Source: Henriciella sp.
GTDB taxonomy: Bacteria > Pseudomonadota > Alphaproteobacteria > Caulobacterales > Hyphomonadaceae
Length of the DNA stretch: 64,000 bases
Assembly: GCA_021776655.1 (NCBI GenBank)
Contig: JAJFFK010000004.1
Span: 1 to 64,000, forward strand
Direction: 5' to 3'
Position numbers and translations under genes: made by a program. Positions 27,881 to 36,738 of the stretch are shown here, in pieces. The notes beneath the pieces were generated by a model that saw nothing but the letters and a program-made list of their open reading frames with translations, was not told the origin of the DNA and ran no database searches. How positions within the stretch are numbered: position 1 is the first letter of the stretch; every line of letters begins with the position of its first letter.

Positions 27881-28861
27881 TTAATCTATATCTATAGCCC
27901 CGAGTGCCCGGCCGACAACCGCCCCAGCATCATGAATGGCCTCCCTGACCGTGATCGAGAACGCTGTCATGTTCATGAACCCATGCACCATGGCGGCGTG
28001 CTCGCGGATCGTCACTGGCACACCGTGGGCAGCCAATTTGGAGGCATAAGCACGGCCTTCATCCTTCAGCGGATCCCAACCGCACAGCACCATATGCGTC
28101 GGCGGCAGCCCGGCAAAATCCTCGTCAGCTGCAAACAAAGGCGAGACGCGCGGGTCCATTCGGTCGGTCTTCTTGTCGATATAACTGTCGCGAAAATAGT
28201 CGAACAAGTTGGGGGAAATAAAGAAGCTGCCTTCTCGAAAGGTCATTTTCTTGGCGCGAATATCGACAAATTGCACCAGAGGATAAAGCAATAGCTGGAA
28301 CGCCGGCAACATGCCGTCCGTGCGGTTCATCTCCTGGGCGATAAAAGCAGACAAATTACCCCCGGCACTGTCGCCCGCCACAGCAATCCGATCTGGATCG
28401 AAATTCAGCATATCGCCGCGAGTCGTGGCCCATTCCCAGGCCGCCAAAGCATCACGGTGGGCGGTTGGAAACTTGGCTTCCGGTGCGAGTCTATACTCTA
28501 CGGCCAGGACACGGCAGCGCGAGCCGGCGGCAAGACGGCGGCAAATGATATCGTGGCTGTCCAGACTGCCCATGACAAACCCGCCGCCATGAAAGAAAAG
28601 GAGTGCTGGCCCCGGCCCGGATCCAACCGCAATTGGCACATAAAGCCGCGCCGCCAGCGGGCCATCAGCACCATCAACCACCAGATTGGAAATCTCCGCA
28701 AGTTCTGGCAGATCGCGTTCCACGGATCGACTGGCGCGCTGAAAGCTTTGGCGCAGGCCCGTAATCGACCCTTTCAACTTCATATCGGGCCAGTCGATCT
28801 TCGAGAAATCGGGAATTTTCAGCTTGTCCATATAGGACCGGAGAGATTTGTTTTTTGCCAT
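27881..28861 (-). CDS. alpha/beta hydrolase, hormone-sensitive-lipase family esterase
   Basis: The oxyanion motif HGGG (residues 91-94) and nucleophile elbow GDSAGG (Ser165) place it in the HSL/GDXG family of carboxylesterases. The acid is probably the Asp of CGWDPLKDEG and the catalytic histidine lies in MVHGF. It has no signal peptide, so it acts in the cytoplasm, probably on short- or medium-chain acyl esters. The length of 326 aa is normal. It is divergent from the HCCA-isomerase-like gene at 28938. Confidence 0.9.
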   Translation of the reverse strand: MAKNKSLRSYMDKLKIPDFSKIDWPDMKLKGSITGLRQSFQRASRSVERDLPELAEISNLVVDGADGPLAARLYVPIAVGSGPGPALLFFHGGGFVMGSLDSHDIICRRLAAGSRCRVLAVEYRLAPEAKFPTAHRDALAAWEWATTRGDMLNFDPDRIAVAGDSAGGNLSAFIAQEMNRTDGMLPAFQLLLYPLVQFVDIRAKKMTFREGSFFISPNLFDYFRDSYIDKKTDRMDPRVSPLFAADEDFAGLPPTHMVLCGWDPLKDEGRAYASKLAAHGVPVTIREHAAMVHGFMNMTAFSITVREAIHDAGAVVGRALGAIDID

Positions 28862-28937
28862 ACTCTAGTCTTGCCCCGGCGCGGCGAGGATTTAAAGACG
28901 TAATATGGCCAAGTCTGGTCAACTAAGGAGAGTTCCG

Positions 28938-29600
28938 GTGAAAACTGTTGATGTATTTTGGTCGTTTCGATCGCCCTATTCCTATCTTGCAACCAAGCGT
29001 TTGCGTGGCTTGTCGGGCAAATGGGCCGTTCGTGTCCGACCGCGCCCGGTCTATCCGATTGCCATTCGAACCCCTGAATTCTTTGCCCAGGTGCGCCCGC
29101 AATGGGTACCTTACCTGATGCGAGATATTGTCCGTCTGTCGCAATACCTTGGATTGCCCCTCGGCATGATGAACCCTGATCCGGTGGTTATGGATATGGC
29201 AACGCGCAAGATTTCAGATGAGCAGCCCTATATCCACCGGCTAACCCGTCTCGGCGTGCTGGCATGTGAAGCCAGTGACGAGGCCGGATGGGCTTTCATG
29301 GATGAGGTCTCAACCTTGATCTGGTCGGGCGGCGCATGGACCGAAGGGTCAGTGCTGGCGGATGCTGCCACGCGCGCTGGGTTTGACCTTGCCAAACTGG
29401 ATCAGCGCCAAGCAGACGAGTGCGACCGGATCACTGCGGTCATCGAAGCGGCGCAAGTCGAACAGGACAAGCTACATTGGGGCGTGCCGCTGATGACTTA
29501 TGAGGGTGAGGCCTATTTTGGCCAAGACCGGATTGATCTGCTGGAATGGCGACTTGAACAGGATGGGCTGGCGAAAGGCTCGTCTCAGCCGCCCATTTGA
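28938..29600 (+). CDS. DsbA-fold 2-hydroxychromene-2-carboxylate isomerase-like protein
   Basis: The protein begins VDVFWSFRSPYSYLATKRL, the conserved start of the HCCA isomerase branch of the DsbA/GST-kappa superfamily. In that branch Ser replaces the redox Cys. The later GVPLMTYEGEAYFGQDRIDLLEW matches the cis-Pro strand and C-terminus. Family members isomerise aromatic ring-cleavage products with glutathione, but many have unknown substrates. GTG 28938 is preferred, with AGGAG upstream; the frame opens at ATG 28905. The 3' end overlaps the convergent gene by 16 bp. Confidence 0.8.
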   Translation: MKTVDVFWSFRSPYSYLATKRLRGLSGKWAVRVRPRPVYPIAIRTPEFFAQVRPQWVPYLMRDIVRLSQYLGLPLGMMNPDPVVMDMATRKISDEQPYIHRLTRLGVLACEASDEAGWAFMDEVSTLIWSGGAWTEGSVLADAATRAGFDLAKLDQRQADECDRITAVIEAAQVEQDKLHWGVPLMTYEGEAYFGQDRIDLLEWRLEQDGLAKGSSQPPI

Positions 29601-30469
29601 CGCATCGCATCCTGTAGGCCACCGCCTTTTATCTGACTCAACCCCTCAGCCCAGAGGCGTGAGCGCGTGCCATCGGGCAGGCTCTGCACAGCATCGATCC
29701 CGGTTTGAGCGAGGCTGCAAAAATCCAGACCGCGCATTGCGCGTGTCATCTCCGCCTGACCACGCCCTTGCAATGTCATCAATTGCATGACTTGCGGATT
29801 GGCCATCATCTGAAACGCTAATCCCTGTAGCGCTTGCTGATCTTGCGCAGTCATCGCTCCATAACTGCGCGGGTGTGCTTTGGCATCTGCCATCGCCTCA
29901 AGCAGGACTAAGTTGAACTGCACCCCCCAACGATACCCGCCCGTGCCATAGGCAAATTGATCTCGTATCAGGTCTTCTATCCGATCCGGAGAGGCCGTTG
30001 CAAACTGCTCATAATGGGCTCCGCTGCACCATTTGGAACCTGCGCCTGTAAGTTGCGTCAGGCCGGTTTCAGAAAGTTGCAGGATGGCGTCGAAATGTTT
30101 CACATCAGCGTCGGCAAGATATTGGGCATTGGCGAATAGGTCCGCATCCATAGAGGCCATAACCAGATCAGCTAGTTCGTCCTTATCAGCCCCACGTGCC
30201 AAAGCTGCGGCGGCTTTCTGGTTCAGCTTTTTTGCAGATTCAGGCGCCACTCGGTTGAGGGCGGTAACGAAATCGTTCGTATCGAGATCATCAAGCACAT
30301 CAAGTAACGCATCACTGCCTTGCGCCACCGATACCGTATCGGGTGCTGTACCAGCCGCACCGCTAGGCATCAGCAAAACACCAAAGAAAGCAGCTGCCAC
30401 TACGCCGATTGTAATGCCCCCAAACAGCAGACCAGATGACCCGCCCGTTCTTCCTCGTGCGTCATACAT
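29585..30469 (-). CDS. membrane-anchored protein, paralogue of 30575-31489
   Basis: A short Gly/Arg-rich N-terminus precedes one membrane segment (LLFGGITIGVVAAAFFGVLLM). The rest is a helical, probably periplasmic domain. It aligns by eye along its whole length with the upstream protein: AAALARGADKDELADLV / AAAIREGANRDALASLI, SKWCSG / SPWCEA, DFCSLAQTGID / DICELAIVAVD and SRLWAEGL / GRIWADLL. Two Cys are shared. No known family was recognised. ATG 30469 is chosen for its GGGAG SD. The two genes are likely a tandem duplication in one operon. Confidence 0.65.
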   Translation of the reverse strand: MYDARGRTGGSSGLLFGGITIGVVAAAFFGVLLMPSGAAGTAPDTVSVAQGSDALLDVLDDLDTNDFVTALNRVAPESAKKLNQKAAAALARGADKDELADLVMASMDADLFANAQYLADADVKHFDAILQLSETGLTQLTGAGSKWCSGAHYEQFATASPDRIEDLIRDQFAYGTGGYRWGVQFNLVLLEAMADAKAHPRSYGAMTAQDQQALQGLAFQMMANPQVMQLMTLQGRGQAEMTRAMRGLDFCSLAQTGIDAVQSLPDGTRSRLWAEGLSQIKGGGLQDAMRQMGG

Positions 30470-30574
30470 GATTTCGCTCCCGACCCGTTTCACAAAGCAG
30501 GATGCGGGCAAATCCCTGTTAAATGGTTAGGTGGAGGAAATAATCTGCAAATATGGCAGGTTCACCATCACCGG

Positions 30575-31489
30575 CTAAGAGCTCAAAAAGAAATAGTCGG
30601 TGATACGCGCAAATACATAAGGCGTGTTTGCAGCAAATATTTCCGGCAGCAGATCAGCCCATATCCGGCCGCGATTCTGGATCGGAATATGGCTGGACAG
30701 GTCAACCGCAACAATCGCCAGTTCGCAGATATCGAGACTGTCGATCACATCCTGCATGGGCCGATAGCCCTGGCCTTCAGACTGCGAAAAGGCGGCGATT
30801 TTAAGCGCCAAGGCCCATTGCTTGCTGCCCAATGCCAGACCCTGCTGCTGCAATACAGATTTGTCATAGGCGCTGAGCGGCAGGCGGCGCGCTGGCTGCA
30901 TTTCAGCGTGAGCGGCGGCGCTCAGAATAATAGTCCCCCAGTCAAGCGCCCAATAATAGGCGGCGCTGTCATAAGTGAACTCAACCAAAACGCGATCAAC
31001 CAGATCGGACGACGTGCTTTGCATCAGGTTGGAAATTTCCCGCGCCTCACACCACGGAGATTTGGCCGCTGCCAGGGTCACAAATCCGTCCTGTATATGC
31101 GTGAGAAGCCCGTCATAATCAGCAGTAGGGGCGAAGCGAAGCAAATGCGCCTGGCGCTGAAACTCGAACAAGGTCGCGTGCAGGATCAGGCTCGCGAGCG
31201 CGTCGCGATTTGCGCCTTCACGGATGGCGGCAGCGGCTTCGGCCTCTAGACGCAGCGCGGTTTGCGGCGCGCGGCGCGCCAGCAAAGCCAGATAGGTAGC
31301 TGTCGCGGGATCATCGAGGGTCTGGCTCAGGCTCGGGTAATATGCATCTGGCAAAGGATTCTGATGCGATTGGACGACAAAACGTCCGCTGACCACCAAA
31401 ACCACAAAGCAAGCCGCAACCAGGGCGAGAACCACCAAGCCTGTCGCCAATCCAGTTCTGGTTGGGAGCTTTGTCCGCATATCCGACAC
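30575..31489 (-). CDS. membrane-anchored protein, paralogue of 29585-30469
   Basis: A single membrane segment (about residues 13-35, GLATGLVVLALVAACFVVLVV) precedes an all-helical extracytoplasmic domain. Conserved Trp-Cys (SPWCEA) and C-terminal Cys (DICELA) are shared with its paralogue. The start is GTG 31489, with GGAGGG about 8 nt upstream; ATG 31480 is an alternative. It lies 14 bp after the acyl-CoA ligase gene and is probably cotranscribed with it, but nothing visible links its function to that enzyme. Confidence 0.65.
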   Translation of the reverse strand: MSDMRTKLPTRTGLATGLVVLALVAACFVVLVVSGRFVVQSHQNPLPDAYYPSLSQTLDDPATATYLALLARRAPQTALRLEAEAAAAIREGANRDALASLILHATLFEFQRQAHLLRFAPTADYDGLLTHIQDGFVTLAAAKSPWCEAREISNLMQSTSSDLVDRVLVEFTYDSAAYYWALDWGTIILSAAAHAEMQPARRLPLSAYDKSVLQQQGLALGSKQWALALKIAAFSQSEGQGYRPMQDVIDSLDICELAIVAVDLSSHIPIQNRGRIWADLLPEIFAANTPYVFARITDYFFLSS

Positions 31490-31503
31490 TCACCAACCCT
31501 CCA

Positions 31504-33360
31504 TCACGGCTGAACCACGGACGGCCCATGATCAGCGACAAATAAGCTGGCCACCAGATCTGGCCGACAATCCTGCGTCTGGCGCTGATTGACATAGCCT
31601 TTGTCGGTAATTTCACCGGCATCAATGCTCGGCGGATCTGTCATGATAAGAAAGCGCTTGATCCGTCTTGAGGACCCTGGCTCGCCGGCATTGAACTTGG
31701 CGATTTTGCTCGCAATATCTTTGCTCAGCGCGCCAAAAGCAGCGGCTTGATCGCCAGCTGCGGCTTTCACATAACCCTCAAACGCTGCGGGGGCAGGCCA
31801 AAGCATCGCAGCGGCGTAATTCTTGTCTTGGCCGCAAATGACGGCGTCAAACACCAAAGGCGCACAGGCCGCAACAAGGTCAGGCCGCAAAACACCAACA
31901 CTGACCCACGTGCCAGATGAAAGCTTGAAATCCTCACCGACCCGGCCATCAAAAATAATGCCCTGGTTGGGATCATTTTCATCAACGAAGATCGCGGCAT
32001 CACCAAGACAGTAATAGCCTTCATCGTCGAAGACTTCTGCGGTCTTTTCGGGCAGTCCAAGATAGCCCGGCATGACCGTTGGACCTTTGACTCGCACCTC
32101 CAGCTTACCGCTTGTCGGCACCAGTTTCAGCGTCAATCCCGGCAAAGGCAAGCCGATCAGGCCGACCCGCTCAGCCTCCCAATGAACCACGGTGATGCCT
32201 TGGGTTTCAGTTGCGCCATACATCGTGATGATCGGAATACGCCGACCGGTCGCCTTGATCGCAAGCGCCTGCAGACGGTCATACAGATCATCGGAAAGCG
32301 TCGCACCGCCATATCCTATCGACCGCATATTCTCGAAGAAAGCCAGCATCAGACTTTCATCCTCCTCCATCGCCTCTGCCAGCATAGCCAGAGCGATAGG
32401 GGCCGTGCCAAAGGTTGAAGGTTTGCAGTCGCGCACATTTCGAATGGTTTCACCGAACAGAGCCGGGGTCGGCTTGCCGCCATCAATCCAGAAAGTCGCC
32501 CCCGCCCAGAGCGCGCCATTGAAATTCACGTTCGACCCGGAGATGTGGTTCCAAGGCAACCAGTCGAGCATATTGTCGACTTGATCGGGATCATATTCAG
32601 GGTCGCGAGCATCATCGCGCAAGCCTTCGACACCGGCGATCATCGAACACATCGCGCCTTGTGTCGTGGGCACAGGTTTAGGCAGACCGGTTGAGCCAGA
32701 CGTGAACAGGTATTTTCCGATCGTATTGTCCTGAATCTGGTCCATGGCCGCCGCAACCGCAGGTGTCACAGCTGTTTGCGCGCACGCGCCATAGGACAAG
32801 GCATCCTGCCCGTGCCCTTCAACTGCAATGACCGCACACTCGCCCGTTGTCAGTGCCGCGAGCGCCGGCTCAAACGGCGCCAGCTGCTGCACAAAAATAA
32901 CCTTGGGCCGAACCGCCTCGAAGCAATGTTTGAGTTTCTCAAAATCAGTCGACATCAAGGAATAGGGCACCGAAACTGGCGCCGCAGGGGCACCAATTGT
33001 CATCGCCGCCATCATCATCATGGCGCATTCAATCGAATTTCCCGACAAGATCATCACCGGGTCGTCCGGGCCTGCTCCCAGTTCCAACAGAGCCTGCGCC
33101 AAGGCATGGCTTGTGGTTTTCGCCTCGCCATAGGTCAACGCTCTCCACATGTCCGTCACTGGGTCGCGCTGTTTTAGCCAGATACGATCAGGATGTTCGC
33201 TTGCCCGTGTAACCAGCGCGTGAGGGATTGAGCGCGGTCGATCGCCTGGCTGATGGCGCTGACTGAGATAGATTGTGCCGTCCGGTTTGCGGAGACATTC
33301 AATATCCGGTGCCTTTTGCGGTAATCGCCTGAACGGCGGTAGCGGTGCGTGATCTGCCAT
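31504..33360 (-). CDS. AMP-forming acyl/aryl-CoA synthetase, feruloyl-CoA synthase-like
   Basis: The ANL-superfamily adenylation core shows KYLFTSGSTGLPKPV (P-loop), MYGATETQG and YYCLGDAAIFV. The C-terminal region DAGEITDKGYVNQRQ is typical of feruloyl-CoA synthases rather than long-chain fatty acyl-CoA ligases, which end PRNPSGKILR. It would activate a carboxylate, perhaps a phenylpropenoic acid, with ATP and CoA. The 618-aa length fits. No enoyl-CoA hydratase/aldolase or vanillin dehydrogenase gene is adjacent, so the substrate stays open. Confidence 0.78.
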   Translation of the reverse strand: MADHAPLPPFRRLPQKAPDIECLRKPDGTIYLSQRHQPGDRPRSIPHALVTRASEHPDRIWLKQRDPVTDMWRALTYGEAKTTSHALAQALLELGAGPDDPVMILSGNSIECAMMMMAAMTIGAPAAPVSVPYSLMSTDFEKLKHCFEAVRPKVIFVQQLAPFEPALAALTTGECAVIAVEGHGQDALSYGACAQTAVTPAVAAAMDQIQDNTIGKYLFTSGSTGLPKPVPTTQGAMCSMIAGVEGLRDDARDPEYDPDQVDNMLDWLPWNHISGSNVNFNGALWAGATFWIDGGKPTPALFGETIRNVRDCKPSTFGTAPIALAMLAEAMEEDESLMLAFFENMRSIGYGGATLSDDLYDRLQALAIKATGRRIPIITMYGATETQGITVVHWEAERVGLIGLPLPGLTLKLVPTSGKLEVRVKGPTVMPGYLGLPEKTAEVFDDEGYYCLGDAAIFVDENDPNQGIIFDGRVGEDFKLSSGTWVSVGVLRPDLVAACAPLVFDAVICGQDKNYAAAMLWPAPAAFEGYVKAAAGDQAAAFGALSKDIASKIAKFNAGEPGSSRRIKRFLIMTDPPSIDAGEITDKGYVNQRQTQDCRPDLVASLFVADHGPSVVQP

Positions 33361-33378
33361 TATCTATGCGTCCTCAGA

Positions 33379-33638
33379 CTCCAAACCCAATCAAATCGCC
33401 ACTTTCATGCCCCTCATCTATTCGGATGCAAGGCGCAAGACCGCAGGATATGCCAGTATATTCAAGTTCTTGCAACGCGGCTGCCGGATAGATGAGGGGC
33501 ACCCGCAGGGCGGCGCGTCTTTGACGCAAAGCCTGCGTCAACATCGTTTTGAATTGGGGTAAACCAGTTCTGCACGACGTGTCCTTGTCTTCGCGCCAAA
33601 CTCACACCGTGAAAACGGCGATTTGAGTGGGTTTGGAG
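33379..33638. mobile_element. 260-bp MITE-like element with 22-bp terminal inverted repeats
   Basis: The left end (33379-33400) reads CTCCAAACCCAATCAAATCG plus CC. The right end (33617-33638), inverted, matches at 21 of 22 positions. Inside is a second dyad: gcccctcatctattcgg (about 33409-33425) pairs with ccggatagatgaggggc (about 33482-33498). No ORF of note is present. The same left end, including ACTTT, occurs alone at 56325-56351. This fits a non-autonomous transposon or structured repeat, and it fills most of the intergenic gap 33361-33767. Confidence 0.6.
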
Positions 33639-33767
33639 CCTTTTGCATGCCCGATCAAATCTAGCTGTCTTACCGCGATAGCCAAGCATAATCGCGATGA
33701 GGCGTCAAAACTTGACTTTGTCGGTGCATGATATTAGCTTTGTTTTTCAAAGTAGTTGGAGATACAC

Positions 33768-34391
33768 ATGACACAAACAACATTGAGTGATGATCTGGCC
33801 TATGTCCGCGACTTGGCAGAAGCCGGGCAGGCTGCACCGCTTCTGGGCGGCAGGTTTCTGGCCTGGTGGGGCGCTATGGCAACGCTGGCCTATGCTGGCC
33901 ACTATGCCATTGCCTCTGGATCGGTTGATTTCGGACAGGCTGCTTACGGTTGGCTCTGGGCGACATTCGGGATCATCGGAACCGGTGGCTATTTCTGGCT
34001 GGTTAGAACCATGTCCGGAGACAAACCGGGTGCAGCATCAGCAGGCAACCGGGCCGAAACCATTGTCTGGATGGCGGGTGGGTTTGTGATGTTTGCCTAT
34101 TTCATCACACTGACCGTAAAATCCTTCGCAATTGGGCAAGCTGCTATTGGGTTCATGACTTCGCTGCCTTTGGTATTTTCTGTCTATGCAGTTGGCTTGA
34201 TGACATCCGGCACCATGGGAAAGAATACGGCGCTGCGAAATGCCGGGTTTGCCGCAATGGCGATGGTTGCGATTTCGGCTTGGTTTACCGGCACGAACCA
34301 GGTTTGGCTGATCGCTTCGATTGGCGCGTTCCTGACAATGTTTGTGCCAGGCATCATACTTCTGCGCCAAGAACCATCAGACGTCGTGTGA
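33768..34391 (+). CDS. multi-pass inner-membrane protein of unknown function
   Basis: A short soluble N-terminus (MTQTTLSDDLAYVRDLAEAG) precedes about six hydrophobic segments, ending in WLIASIGAFLTMFVPGIILL. ATG 33768 has GGAG 6 nt upstream. I do not recognise a named family, but small membrane proteins of this type are often paired with a winged-helix regulator, as here (next gene 7 bp downstream). The pair is likely an operon, the regulator controlling the membrane protein. Confidence 0.7.
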   Translation: MTQTTLSDDLAYVRDLAEAGQAAPLLGGRFLAWWGAMATLAYAGHYAIASGSVDFGQAAYGWLWATFGIIGTGGYFWLVRTMSGDKPGAASAGNRAETIVWMAGGFVMFAYFITLTVKSFAIGQAAIGFMTSLPLVFSVYAVGLMTSGTMGKNTALRNAGFAAMAMVAISAWFTGTNQVWLIASIGAFLTMFVPGIILLRQEPSDVV

Positions 34392-34398
34392 GGCGATC

Positions 34399-34713
34399 AT
34401 GGACAATGACAAAAATCCATTTGACCATAGCGCGATTGACGACGTGATCCACGGCCGTCTTCGGCTTGGTATCATGGCCTATCTCTCGACTATTAGTCCG
34501 GCGATTTTCGGTGAGTTGCGCGATAAAGTCGGCGCAACAGACGGTAATCTCTCTACGCATCTGCGCAAACTCGAAGATGCCGGATATGTGCGTCAGGAAA
34601 AGCGCTTTGTCGGCCGTCGTCCACAGACACGGATTTTCCTGACCAAAGCCGGCCGGACAGCATGGGTCGCCTGGATTTCCAACATGCAGGGCCTGATCCG
34701 CGCCGCCGAGTAG
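34399..34713 (+). CDS. winged-helix transcriptional regulator (HTH_34/MarR-ArsR-like)
   Basis: The 104-residue protein is almost only a winged helix: DDVIHGRLRLGIMAYLSTI, IFGELRDKVGATDGNLSTHLRKLEDAGYV (recognition helix) and RRPQTRIFLTKAGRTAW (wing). That is the HTH_34 arrangement of single-domain regulators, with no visible metal-binding Cys or effector domain. ATG 34399 is preferred. It lies 7 bp after the membrane-protein gene and ends 10 bp before a convergent gene. Confidence 0.85.
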   Translation: MDNDKNPFDHSAIDDVIHGRLRLGIMAYLSTISPAIFGELRDKVGATDGNLSTHLRKLEDAGYVRQEKRFVGRRPQTRIFLTKAGRTAWVAWISNMQGLIRAAE

Positions 34714-34723
34714 CTGATGCCCG

Positions 34724-36577
34724 CTAGGCGCGCAAGCCGTCCCGGCCTTCAAACGGATCATGTTCGGCGACCAGATGCCCGGGCGCGATCTCGATCAGTT
34801 TCGGCGCGTACTGCTCAGCATCCGCATCATCGACAAGCTGCGACTTCAGGAATCGTAGCGGCGCGCGGCTATCCAGTGGGCTAGGCAGATCGCCTTCCAG
34901 TTTGACGCGATCCCGCGCACGCTCGGCCCTTGGGTCCGGGTTCGGAACCGCTGAAATCAAAGCCCGGGTATAGGGATGGCGCGCTTGCTCATAGATATTG
35001 TCGCGATCGGCAACCTCAACAACCTTGCCGAGGTAGAGCACCATGACGCGGTGACTGATCTCGCGCACAACAGAGAGGTCATGGCTGATGAAGATCATTG
35101 CCAGACCAAAATCCTTCTGCAACTCAATCAGCAGATCAACCACTTGCGCCTGTACCGACACGTCCAGGGCCGAGACCGCTTCGTCGCAGACCAGAAGCTT
35201 CGGTCCTAGAATCATCGCCCGGGCAATGCCAACGCGCTGGTTCTGGCCACCCGACAGCTCATGTGGATAGCGATTGATCAGATCGATATCGAGCCCGACA
35301 CGCGACATGATTTCGCGCACTTTGGCGATCCGCTCTGCCTTTGACAGCTGCGCGCTGTGCACCGTCAGAGGCTCGGCAATCGAGGTGCCAACCGTCATCC
35401 GCGGATCAAGGCTGGCCATCGGATCCTGAAAGACGATCTGAAGGTCATCGCGCAATGCATCCATCGTCTTGTGATCGGCGCCGGAGATATCCCGGCCAAG
35501 CCAGGCAATTGTTCCCGCCGTCTGCGGCACAAGCTTCAGAACCGCGCGGGCCAGTGTCGATTTCCCGCAGCCAGACTCACCGACAACACCCAGAGTTTCG
35601 CCCGGACGCAGATCAAAGCTGACACCATCAACCGCCCTGACCTGTTTGATCTTTCCGAACAGGCCACCGCCAATATTGATTGGAAAGTGCACCTTCAGAT
35701 CTCCGGCGCTCAGGATCGGCTCAACGGTCTCTGCTGGCGGGGCCCCAAGCATTGGCCGACCCTCTCGGTTAGGCTGGTCGATACGCGGCACTGCGTCGAG
35801 TAGCATTTGGGTATATTCGTGCTGGGGATTGTAGAAAATATCATCGATCCCGCCGCTCTCGACAATCTCGCCATGGCGCATCACCACAACCCGATCACAC
35901 ATTCGCGCGACCACGCCCATATCATGGGTGATCAACACAATGCCGGTATCGGTATCGCGCTTCAGGTCATCCATCAGATCCAGAACCTGCGCCTGTACGG
36001 TGACATCAAGCGCGGTGGTTGGCTCGTCTGCCAGCAAAAGCTTCGGTCCGCACAGCATGGCAATCGCCACCATCACGCGTTGGCGCATGCCACCGGACAG
36101 TTCGTGGGGAAACTGGTTCATACGGCTATGAGCTTCCGGGATGCGGACATGTTCGAGCCAATTAACGCAGATATTGACCGCCGCCTCGCCCTGCAGGTTC
36201 TTGTGTAGTTTCAAAACTTCGCGCATTTGTGCGCCAACCGTCATGTGCGGGGTCAGCGAGGTGAGCGGGTTTTGGAAAATCATCGACATGCTGTCGCCGC
36301 GAATACTGCGCAGCGTTTTCTGGTCAGCGCCAAGCATTTCCACGCCGTCAAACGCGACTGACCCGGTCGCCATGCCATTGCCAGCAAGCAGGCCCATCGC
36401 CGCGAGAACTGTTTGCGATTTGCCTGAACCGGACTCGCCAACAATTCCCAGGCATTCCCCCGCTGCCACTTCGAAATTTGTACCTTTGACAGCATGTACA
36501 TCGCCATCAGGGGTGGTGAAATCAATCTTCAGATCGCGCACAGTCAGAATAGGTGTTGTCACGTCGGTTTGGCTCAC
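34724..36577 (-). CDS. fused dipeptide/oligopeptide ABC transporter ATPase (two ATPase domains)
   Basis: Two complete OppD/DppD- and OppF/DppF-like ATPases are fused, as in YejF or GsiA. Walker A motifs are [12 protein letters not shown] and [12 protein letters not shown]. Signatures are LSGGMRQRV and LSGGQNQRV, the second with an unusual Asn. Walker B motifs are [12 protein letters not shown] and [14 protein letters not shown]-terminal oligopeptide-transporter extension follows the second domain ([13 protein letters not shown]). No permease or substrate-binding gene is adjacent in the window. It would energise peptide or similar import with subunits encoded elsewhere. Confidence 0.92.
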   Translation of the reverse strand: MSQTDVTTPILTVRDLKIDFTTPDGDVHAVKGTNFEVAAGECLGIVGESGSGKSQTVLAAMGLLAGNGMATGSVAFDGVEMLGADQKTLRSIRGDSMSMIFQNPLTSLTPHMTVGAQMREVLKLHKNLQGEAAVNICVNWLEHVRIPEAHSRMNQFPHELSGGMRQRVMVAIAMLCGPKLLLADEPTTALDVTVQAQVLDLMDDLKRDTDTGIVLITHDMGVVARMCDRVVVMRHGEIVESGGIDDIFYNPQHEYTQMLLDAVPRIDQPNREGRPMLGAPPAETVEPILSAGDLKVHFPINIGGGLFGKIKQVRAVDGVSFDLRPGETLGVVGESGCGKSTLARAVLKLVPQTAGTIAWLGRDISGADHKTMDALRDDLQIVFQDPMASLDPRMTVGTSIAEPLTVHSAQLSKAERIAKVREIMSRVGLDIDLINRYPHELSGGQNQRVGIARAMILGPKLLVCDEAVSALDVSVQAQVVDLLIELQKDFGLAMIFISHDLSVVREISHRVMVLYLGKVVEVADRDNIYEQARHPYTRALISAVPNPDPRAERARDRVKLEGDLPSPLDSRAPLRFLKSQLVDDADAEQYAPKLIEIAPGHLVAEHDPFEGRDGLRA

Positions 36578-36738
36578 TTTGGCTTTCCAACCAAGGGAGC
36601 GTGCTGAACCATATTGTCAACATGTCGGCTGCCCGTGGTGCGGCCTATTGTGGATTGCCGCAGCGGGAGAACTTGCGCCTTATCTGCGCTTGGGCTTTGT
36701 AGCGGTCAACCACATCCAGCCAGCCTTCGGAGGCCCTA

